Shown here in pieces: positions 1 through 6,377 of a DNA stretch of 12,189 nucleotides. The first letter of the stretch is position 1. Every line of letters starts with the position of its first letter. The position numbers and the translations under genes are program-made. The notes beneath the pieces are model-generated. The model was not told the origin of the DNA, searched no databases, and was given only the letters and a program-made list of their open reading frames with translations. The stretch is taken from NCBI GenBank assembly GCA_018398765.1, contig JAHBMJ010002264.1, forward strand, positions 8,548 to 20,736. The letters are read 5' to 3'. Source of the DNA: Chromera velia (taxonomy: Eukaryota; Sar; Chromeraceae).

Positions 1-15
1 GGGGGGGGGGGGGGG
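1..15. repeat. Poly-G homopolymer at the window edge
   Basis: Fifteen consecutive G residues open the window. A G run exactly at the left end is typical of a contig or read terminus and may be a sequencing or assembly artefact rather than biology. The 200 bases after it hold no exon that I recognise and probably belong to an intron of the Sec14-like gene, because the first recognisable exon begins with a splice acceptor. Confidence 0.6.
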
Positions 16-176
16 AGTCAGTGGGCAACTGAGTGCGTATGCTCGCGTGCACGTGCACGTGTCTCAGTGAGCTGTCGAGCAAGTTCGCGCATGGGCATCC
101 ACACGCTGAGCAAGTGAACGTGCAAGAAATGAGTTGCGGAAGGAACAAAGTCTCTTTCTTCCCCTCTTGCTGTTCT

Positions 177-207
<31 letters not shown>

Positions 208-208
208 G
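177..208 (+). repeat. (TCTG)8 microsatellite upstream of the exon at 216
   Basis: Eight perfect TCTG units run from 177 to 208 and are followed after seven bases by the AG at 214-215. The repeat is pyrimidine-rich and therefore sits where the polypyrimidine tract of the splice acceptor is expected. Confidence 0.9.
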
Positions 209-215
209 CACGCAG

Positions 216-861
216 GCGTCAGAAGGTCACTGACTTCCTGACTCTCCGGAATGAAATCGGGTTCCACCAGTGTGACAAGCTGACCAGAGAGACGGGGTAT
301 CTCCACAAGGTGGTGGTCCTCCTGGACATGCGTCACTCTTCCCTGTCTAACCAGGACTTCAGATTCCTCTCTGCCTACGGGGAGTCCTCCAAAAGATCCG
401 AATTCCTCCATCCTCAACTCCTCGGGCAACAGGTCTGTTAATTCGAGTGTGTGCAATGTCCTTGTCAGTTTTTTCCTTACCCTGTACCCTGGGTGTCACT
501 GCGTCTCTCTGTATCTTTCTCGTCTTTTCACTGTGTCTGGATCGTGCAGGCAGGGAGGCAATGTGCACTGTGGTTTTGTCATTACAGGAAGCAAGTGAGA
601 ATGTTGTCCTATTTTTCAGTGAAATACAATCAAACGCGAACATGCGTGAGTGAATGAATGCATGAATGAATGAATGAATGAATGCAGATCGTTCTCAACC
701 CTCCCGGCTACGTCTCGATGCTCTGGGATGTTGGGAGGTCAGCACGTTCAGTCTCTCTTCCTTTCTCTCTTTCTCTTCCTTCCTTCCTTCCTTCCTTCCT
801 TCCTGCCTGCCTGCCTGCCTTCCTGCCTGCCTTCCTTCCTTCCTTCCTTCCTTCCTTCCGT

Positions 862-897
<36 letters not shown>

Positions 898-3361
898 TGT
901 GTGAGCGAGCGAGTTAGTGCAAGAATGCGTGTGTATCTGCATGTGTGTGAGACTCTATTCACTCCCGCGCATTTGCGCTTCTGATGACAGTCTTTGTCGA
1001 TTATACAAGGAGATCGTTTGGCTATATCAACCCGTCCCTCTTATCTGCTCTATCTATCAGTCCTGCTACGATTCTCTGTGACTCTCCACCCACCCCAACA
1101 CCAACACATGCATCAGCTGGGTGCAAGAGAAGAATGTCCAGACGAATAAATGCAAATGAATGAATGTACAGTACACATTAAATACGAACCGAAAACACTA
1201 ATCGATTGCCTGCCTGCCTGCCTGCCTGCCTACCTGCCTACCTACCTACCTGCCTACCTGCCTGCCTGCCTGCAGGAAGATGATGTCCAAGAGAACTCTG
1301 CGCAAGATCTGCATGCAAACGGCACCTGCGACAGAGACCACAGGAGGTTGGTCAATGCCACGTGTCACTCCACACACTTGCATGCTTTCACGAGCATCAG
1401 CTTTTCCTTTCTGCACACGTACCTGCTGCCGAGCGCTTTTTTCTTTTCAGCCTGATTAATTGCGCTGCTGCTCCCGACCTCTATGGTGCTCCGCTCTCCT
1501 TCTCTCGTCCCTGTTTCCTATCTCTGCCCTCTGTCTCGTCAATGAAATAGCGAGGCGTTCCAGTGGAGCGCTGCATTTGCATCAGCATCAGGCGTCCCTC
1601 GACGCTTTCCTAGGCCTGAATGGGACCCAGCTCAATGGCAAAAGCAAAAATCAGAATAGAGATCCATCCGTTCACACGACGCTAATTCAGATTTCGTTTC
1701 CTTTTTCTTTTCCTTCCCTTTCTGAAGATTCCTCCAAGAGTCCCTCCGGGAGGAAGCAGAAGAACGTGAAACCCGACGACCAGATCATCATGAGAGTCAT
1801 CGCAAAGCAAGTCAGTGGAGAAATTCTTCGAAGAGTCACGAAAAGGGAATACGCTGATGATATTCAGGTTGTTCTTTTGTAAAAAGAAGACCTTGTGTAT
1901 CGCTTGTAGAGTGATATCGAAAGCACATTTATTGGTCCCTCATTTTTGTACTGGGGAGTCTATCCTTAATCCATTCAGTCAACTGCGTCTTTGTGCCCTT
2001 TTTTTGCTGCTCTCTTGTTGTTCCCTCTTCTTGTCATCTCTGTGTTGTCCCTACCCCCCCCTGTTCTCTCTCCCTCCCCCTCCCTCTGGGTCCGTATGCA
2101 GGAGTGCTTATGCTCATGTCTGCCTTTCCCTGTCTCCTACGATCTCTCTTTGCAGGATCTGCCCTCCTTTCTGGGTGGAGACTGTCACTGTGCCGGTGGC
2201 TGCATCGGGTTTCTTCCCAACGAGGCCACATCCCCCAACACCCCCCAGACCCTCAAAGAAAAGAAGAAATCCCACCCCAACCCCGCAACGGCCCCCGAGA
2301 GCTTCGGACCGATTGGGCCCCGTGTCCCTTCGAAATCCCCCTTCTTCCATCTCCCCAACGTTACTTCAACCCCATCCCGCTCTGCAGACATCGGCATGGG
2401 CGCGATCCCTGAAGACCCGACCCCCCACACACCCCCGACAGGACTCCGATGCAAGCCCATGATGGGCAAGCACGCCTCTGATGGTTGGGGCCTCCATCCT
2501 GAGGACCCTGTTTCTATTGAGTGCGGGGAAGGGGACTCCTCGGTGAGGGGCACCGAGAATGACTGGGAAGGCACTGTGCCTCGCATCGACTCCTCCATCC
2601 CCGCCTTCATTACCGAAGCGCTCCACGCAGCTCCGGCAGAGGCGTTCACAGTGTCTGCCCATGGCGGCACAGAGAAGAAGGGTGCGTTCTTCGCCCCCTC
2701 CGTTGTCGACAACAGAGACCGCACTCACTCCCAGAGTTCCTCCAAGAGAAGAGGCACGGGAATCCCGGATCCGAAGGAACTTCAAAAAGTCCTCGAGGCA
2801 AGCAAGAAAGAGCTTGAGGAGGCAGAAGCTCAGTCTGAGGAGAGTGGCCCCGGCATGGTCACATTCAACGCGGGCAGCCGGACCTCGTCCAACAGATCCA
2901 TCAGCCGCCGCCCCACAGGGAAACTCGACCCTGACGAGCTGAAGAGAGCCATGGAAGCAACAAAGAAGGCGGAAGAGGAGGAAGAGAAGAAAGCAAAGCT
3001 TCGATTCGACCCTCAAGCAGAGGCCAATGCCCTCGCCAGGGAGGCTCTCGCTGAGTCTCAGCGTTCCGCCAAGCGCAGAGGCACAGGTCGCCCAGATGCC
3101 AAACTGGCTGCACAGCTGATGGCAGAGGAAGACGAGGACGAAAAATCGGAGGGGGAGAGCCCATCAAATGCCCATGCGCATTTCGACGATGCCGCCTCCC
3201 AAGCGTCGTCGAATCGTAGGAAGCTCCGCAAGGGCACTGGCTGGATCAGCCCTGCGGCAGCACGCAAGGCCGCGATGGCTCAGGATGAAGAGGAGGACAG
3301 TGACGATCCCGACACTCAGACCAAGACCGGATGTTTCGGGTTCTTCAAATCCTGCTGTTGA
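216..3361 (+). CDS. Sec14-like CRAL-TRIO lipid-transfer protein, 5'-partial, five exons
   Basis: Exons seen: 216-432, 688-737, 1276-1346, 1728-1867 and 2156-3361 (TGA stop at 3359-3361). All junctions are GT-AG, phases agree at each join, and they give about 560 residues; the N-terminus lies outside the window. Residues 1-88 carry the CRAL-TRIO core (KLTRETGYLHKVVVLLDMR, then IVLNPPGYVSMLWDVGR across the 432/688 junction). Residues 89-112 (KMMSKRTLRKICMQTA) match the helix that follows, and residues 160-175 give the closing DLPSFLGGDCHCAGGC. Family knowledge: such proteins bind phosphatidylinositol or other lipids and move them between membranes. Residues about 176-352 are a Pro/Ser-rich linker; 353-560 hold four repeats and end in KSCC. 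Alternative: an acceptor at 1550 would add 59 in-frame residues. The first exon might instead start at 223. The fold call is strong; ligand and location are unknown. Confidence 0.85.
647..684 (+). repeat. (TGAA)n microsatellite abutting the acceptor at 687
   Basis: TGAA/AATG units, broken by one GCA, run directly into gcag at 684-687, after which the exon encoding IVLNPPGYVSMLWDVG starts in phase. The repeat is purine-rich, so this acceptor has no ordinary polypyrimidine tract in its last 35-40 bases. Confidence 0.85.
752..903 (+). repeat. Compound microsatellite: TC-rich, (TTCC)n, (TGCC)n, (TTCC)n, (TC)n, (TG)n
   Basis: This is an intronic tract of nearly pure pyrimidine from 752, with TTCC units, TGCC units around 803-831, TTCC again to about 859, TC dinucleotides to 880 and TG dinucleotides to 903. 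The long open frames across it encode only low-complexity residues and are not genes. The change from TTCC to TGCC and back suggests successive expansion by slippage. Confidence 0.9.
1208..1274 (+). repeat. (CCTG)n/(CCTA)n microsatellite forming the acceptor of the exon at 1276
   Basis: CCTG units with interspersed CCTA units run without a break into the gcag at 1272-1275. The tetranucleotide repeat itself supplies the polypyrimidine-like tract and the last unit supplies most of the acceptor. Confidence 0.9.
1347..1727 (+). other. Intron with two possible in-frame 3' splice sites
   Basis: The donor is gt at 1347-1348. A strong acceptor at 1727 follows a long pyrimidine tract (about 1694-1723). 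A second usable AG lies at 1549-1550. From 1551 the frame stays open to the next donor, so use of that site adds 59 residues rich in His, Gln, Ser and Phe in the correct frame. I prefer the 1727 acceptor because the pyrimidine tract would otherwise be translated. Confidence 0.5.
2735..3300 (+). repeat. Four degenerate RRGTG-type protein repeats in the Sec14-like C-terminus
   Basis: Within the last exon the protein repeats a pattern of Ser-rich lead, basic RRxTG core, Pro/Asp turn, then a Lys/Glu/Ala-rich helix. Copies start near 2735 (SSSKRRGTGIPDPKEL), 2882 (TSSNRSISRRPTGKLDPDEL), 3056 (SQRSAKRRGTGRPDAKL) and 3197 (SQASSNRRKLRKGTGWISP), with starts 49, 58 and 47 residues apart. The helical parts (for example KRAMEATKKAEEEEEKK) are highly charged and could form single alpha-helices or coiled coil. 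The Ser next to basic residues resembles a kinase site, but that is inference. I do not recognise this repeat as a named family. Confidence 0.75.
3326..3361 (+). other. Cys-rich C-terminal tail ending in CC (possible lipid anchor)
   Basis: The last residues are KTGCFGFFKSCC followed by TGA. Two terminal cysteines are the geranylgeranylation pattern of many Rab GTPases. A short hydrophobic patch with three cysteines is also a plausible S-acylation site. Either would fix a lipid-transfer protein to a membrane. This is inferred from the motif only; family members often lack such a tail. Confidence 0.4.
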
Positions 3362-3780
3362 ATGGGGCCCTAGGGGGCAGGGGGAAGGAAAGGAGGGACA
3401 ATGAAAAGAGCACTGAGTGAGAGTGGGAAGGGGGGGCTGGAAGAGGGACAGGGTAAGAGAATGAATTCGAAAGACAGACTGTAACTGAGGCCAGGCCGAT
3501 TTAACAGGCACTACTTAACATGTTGCTTGCATGCGTTTCTGGAACTGCTGGGGAAGTCAGGGAAGTGAAGGAAAGGGCATCAGAGCAGTTGGGTGCGGGA
3601 AACATATCGGGGCATAAAGGAAAATAATCCAGGGTTAATTCGGAAAGAGAAGCACAGAGACCGAGCCAGAATGTGCCAAGAGAGAAAGTGTCTCTCCGAC
3701 ACTCTCGAAGAGAGTGGGGGATGGAGCAAGACAGAGAGGGGGGTTCATTGAGGAGACAAGAGACCGTCTCCTTTTTTGTT
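3362..3780 (+). other. Purine-rich 3' flank, probably 3' UTR of the Sec14-like gene
   Basis: After the TGA the + strand is strongly G/A-rich (runs such as ggcagggggaaggaaaggag), in contrast to the pyrimidine-rich introns of the same gene. No open frame with recognisable content occurs. I did not see a canonical AATAAA signal here, so the transcript end cannot be placed. Confidence 0.5.
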
Positions 3781-4689
3781 TAGGTCTCTTTCATTTCAAC
3801 CTTTCTTCGAACTGAAAAATCGTTCGTCCTTTCTCATATGCGCTTTGAAGTACATGAGTGCATGCAGTGGGACGGAAAGGAATGAACATAGAGTCGCAAA
3901 TGTCAAGGGAAGGAAAAGCGCAGAAAAGAAACTAAAAGCGATGAATTCAAGGAAAGGAGTTGTTGCTGCTGCTCGAGCAAATCAGCTCGCATTTCCTACC
4001 TCTTCTGATGGACGGACTGTTCTTTTCTTTGATTCATGCAGGTTTCGCATTTCAGTCATTCATGCATGTTGTGCTGGAGCTAATTCACCTCCATGCACTG
4101 CTTGTGCTTGCAATTCATGGTTGTTTTCCTCCCTTTGTCTGCACGATTTACCGTCTTGGATTCGTGGAATCTCAACAGCGAGCTCGATGTTTGTCAGAAG
4201 CTCGAGAATTCAGAATTTCACCCGCCTTGTTCGGCTGTCTAGCGCACCAGACATGGAGACCAAGTACTGGTCTTCGTTTCCTGACTGAAGTCTCCTCACA
4301 AGTGATCTTTTTGTTGCCTTGCCTAAATGCAGTAAAGAAGAAAAAGATGCCCACTGGAAGAAGCTGAAAGGCAGCCGGCCAAAACAATACCTAAGTTTGG
4401 AGGGAAGGAGGGTACGGGGACCTGAGTCAACCAGACGACCAGGCCGCCGCGGCATAAAAAATCCTTTGGTCTTGCAAATCAGATGGAAGAGTGCGGCCGT
4501 AGAAGAAGATCGGAATCCAATGTGAATCTCGCCCTAGATCTCACCTGTTTGTCTGCCTGTGAAGGGCCATGCATGCATGCAACAGCACAGAACCTACGCC
4601 AAGCTCTATAGGCTTACGCTCGTGCTGCTCGCCGCATGCTAGCCTACATGTGGTCTCACAGCTTGCTTCTTGGTTGGCCATCCAACGAC
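3781..4689. other. Region without a recognisable gene
   Basis: Open frames of up to 170 codons occur on the + strand (3776-4288, 3960-4367, 4319-4525), but none resembles a family I know and none shows consistent domain features. Composition is mixed and there is no strong repeat apart from a short (CATG)n run near 4568-4580. It may be extended 3' UTR or intergenic sequence. Confidence 0.5.
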
Positions 4690-5032
4690 TGTTAAACGAC
4701 AGTGTTAATTTATCGATCTTTGATAATGTTTAGATAATTAAATTGCATTAATGATCATTGATTTTTAAGCTAGTCTTTAAGCTATCTATATTCCATAAAC
4801 TGCATGTATTACTATATATTATAGTCACACGGTGTTACTTGTATAAGAATTTTTATTTCTCAGCAAAGTTGGTATCATTTAGGTTGTAAGTACTACTATA
4901 CTAGTTATCTGGATAGTTATAAATGATGCATAAACATATTCTTAGATGTACAAGCGAGTACACGTGTTTTCTGTACAGAAGTGAAAAAGAAATTCCTTAT
5001 GAATCCTCCAATTCTAGCCTTACTCACCAGCT

Positions 5033-5108
5033 ATATTATCACAAACAGAGAGGATGAGATAATTCCGTGCGCAAAAGTCCGTGTGTAAAAGCCGTGCACA
5101 AAAGTTTT
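5033..5108 (+). repeat. Left terminal inverted repeat with three CCG-YRYRY-AAAAG modules
   Basis: Modules start at 5065 (CCG TGCGC AAAAG), 5079 (CCG TGTGT AAAAG) and 5092 (CCG TGCAC AAAAG), spaced 14 and 13 bases apart. The outer part is CAGAGAGGATGAGA. Confidence 0.75.
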
Positions 5109-5457
5109 TTGCTGTTCCACGATAAAATCCGTGCACGCGGAACAGCAAATTTCTGCAAGTGGATTTCCGTGTGCAAAAGTTGTTTGCATGCAAAGATTTG
5201 CACACGGATTTTTGTTTTTGATGCGCCGTATGCAAACGTTACCGTCTGTCTGCACAAGTTGTTGACTGTGTCACAAAAGGAGAATGGAGCTGATAGACTG
5301 AAACAAACATTTGTAAGCGGCCACTTTCCACAAACTTTTATTCACGGCATCAACAACATTTGCATGTAGAAATGCCGTATGCATCTCGACTTTTGCATGC
5401 GGAATCACACAATATTTGTGCGCGGAATCTCACATTCGTGCAGACGGATTTTGGGCC

Positions 5458-5533
5458 AAAACTTTTGTACGCGGCTTTTGTGTACGGACTTTTGCATGCG
5501 GAATTGTCTCATCCTCTCTGTCTGTAATAATAT
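5458..5533 (-). repeat. Right terminal inverted repeat with three CCG-YRYRY-AAAAG modules
   Basis: Read on the - strand from 5520 inward, the arm has CCG CATGC AAAAG (5501-5489), CCG TACAC AAAAG (5487-5475) and CCG CGTAC AAAAG (5474-5462). These occupy the same positions as the left-arm modules. Confidence 0.75.
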
Positions 5534-5539
5534 TATTAT

Positions 5540-5559
5540 GGTAATATAATAATATTACC
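5540..5559. repeat. Perfect short palindrome next to the inverted-repeat element
   Basis: GGTAATAT and ATATTACC flank a four-base loop. It lies seven bases outside the right arm, inside a run of AATAT/ATTAT words, and may be a preferred A/T-rich insertion site or a hairpin. Confidence 0.6.
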
Positions 5560-5885
5560 TAATAGTATTACCCTACGTATAGATTCTGGTATCGATTGCT
5601 AGTGACAGTTAATGAGGTTTCAAATTATATAGCTAATCCTGGTGAGGTGACTTTTAAAATGACTTTAGTATTTAAATCAGCTCTTATTATAAGTCTTATA
5701 ATAGCCTTTTATTATCATAAGGAGGTAGCTCCTCTTCTCCTAAGTGAGCGTACTTAGTTCGGTTAGATCTCTACTACGGAAAGTCTGTCAGTTCAAGGTT
5801 CACTTCCAAACTGCTTCTAGAAGCTTTGCAAGCAACTGTTGTTTACTCAATCTAGGCTATACGCAGCTAATTGAATTAATTCCAT

Positions 5886-5902
5886 TTTATTTCTATTTTA
5901 TT
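5886..5902 (-). promoter_or_regulatory. Two AATAAA motifs on the - strand
   Basis: TTTATT occurs on the + strand at 5886-5891 and 5897-5902, which reads AATAAA on the - strand. They lie about 270-290 bases beyond the stop that would end the retrotransposon frame and could have served as its polyadenylation signal. In such A/T-rich sequence they may be chance. Confidence 0.25.
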
Positions 5903-6059
5903 TAATTCTCTTCTAATGCAGACTGGCATGGCGGCGCCTCCATGAGCTTGCGTATGTGTGTTGGTCTCTGAGCTACGGGCATCCCGTGTGGCGGCGGTGC
6001 GCGTTAGTTCGGCTCACCCCGGGATTGGCCGGTCCTGTGGCTCGCCTCACTATGTTACG

Positions 6060-6074
6060 TGTCCCTCCCCCTTG
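6060..6074 (-). promoter_or_regulatory. Possible polypurine tract and start of the 3' LTR
   Basis: On the - strand the run CCAAGGGGGAGGGAC is followed by ACGTAACATAGTG. Gypsy elements typically place a G/A-rich primer for plus-strand synthesis just before an LTR beginning TGTAACA. The distance of about 110 bases from the end of the coding frame fits, but the TG at the LTR edge is not intact and no matching 5' LTR was found. Confidence 0.3.
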
Positions 6075-6173
6075 GAGCGTATGTCCCACGCGCTCTGTCC
6101 TTCTTCTCAGCTTTTTTGCGGTTAACTACCAACCAAAATTGACCGTACAATTCCTGTCTATTCATTTTGATCG

Positions 6174-6374
6174 TCACTTGAATTCTTCGATTTTCTCTTT
6201 CGCATTTCAGAGGTGGGAGGCTGGCTCCCACGACGCTTCACTCTCAGGGAACCCCACCCATTGCACGTGGTATTGGGTTCCTCGGCCTCTTCCCCGAACA
6301 CCGAAGACCTTTTTGACTTCATACTCTTCGTTGGCCCAGGAATCGGATGGCCAGACGGCCCCATCCTTTGTGGC
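6174..6374 (-). pseudogene. Chromodomain at the integrase C-terminus (out of frame with integrase)
   Basis: In a third frame, directly after the integrase tail HTSLCKLY, the sequence gives [11 protein letters not shown] and then a chromodomain at 6210-6329: [27 protein letters not shown] and PESEASWEPASHL. Chromodomains bind methylated histone H3 tails and steer chromoviruses to heterochromatin. The aromatic residues of the usual cage (Tyr of EYEV, Trp of VQW, Trp of SWEP) are present. A TGA at 6207-6209 follows HL, but the frame goes on for 10 more plausible residues (NAKEKIEEFK) to a TGA at 6174-6176, which I take as the original end. One extra base or a two-base loss near 6370-6378 explains the frame change. 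Confidence 0.85.
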
Positions 6375-6377
6375 AGT

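Larger units (their letters stand above)
5033..5533. mobile_element. Non-autonomous inverted-repeat (MITE/foldback-like) element
   Basis: The two ends are long inverted repeats. From 5046 (CAGAGAGGATGAGATAATTC) 63 bases match the reverse complement of 5458-5520 at 53 positions, and all ten differences are transitions. Similarity extends outward to about 5033 and 5533 (ATATTATyACAr). The interior carries more copies of the same CCG-YRYRY-AAAAG module in both orientations. There is no coding capacity for a transposase, so the element would depend on one encoded elsewhere. A clear target-site duplication could not be fixed because the flanks are A/T-rich and self-similar. A foldback element or a hairpin-based regulatory sequence is an alternative. 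Confidence 0.7.
4690..5905. other. AT-rich island without genes
   Basis: Composition shifts to strongly A/T-rich near 4690 and back to GC-rich near 5905-5925. Only the open frames inside the inverted-repeat element (5020-5369) reach any length, and they are low-information products of its repeated CCGTGYGCAAAAG modules. The rest shows no coding sequence. The sharp edges suggest a composite of AT-rich mobile DNA inserted in a more balanced genome. Confidence 0.55.

Noticed and set aside
674-984. Overlapping open frames rich in Leu-Pro-Ser or, on the other strand, Arg-Glu-Gly-Lys
   Set aside because: They are translations of the TTCC/TGCC/TC/TG microsatellites inside an intron.
3776-4525. Possible additional gene on the + strand with splice-like sites (ttgattcatgcag at about 4029-4041)
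   Set aside because: No recognisable domain, no consistent exon phases and no conserved motif. I left it as unassigned sequence.
5020-5369. Small proteins encoded by the inverted-repeat element
   Set aside because: Three frames on one strand and one on the other are open at once because the module repeats. The residues simply reflect CCGTGYGCAAAAG and no protein motif is present.
5033-5533. CRISPR-like array because of the repeated modules
   Set aside because: Modules are 13-14 bases, occur in both orientations and lie in a clearly eukaryotic context. There are no regular repeat-spacer units.
5742-5808. tRNA-like stretch (AAGTGAG ... TTCACTT ends, TTAGTTCGGTTA resembling a D-loop, GTTCAAGG resembling a T-loop)
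   Set aside because: The outer seven bases can pair, but the D, anticodon and T stems do not form with the right lengths, so no cloverleaf results.
6200-6212. Splice acceptor (ttttctctttcgcatttcag) on the + strand, suggesting a host exon
   Set aside because: The following sequence is the reverse complement of the chromodomain, and the pyrimidine run is only the complement of the purine-rich retroelement end.
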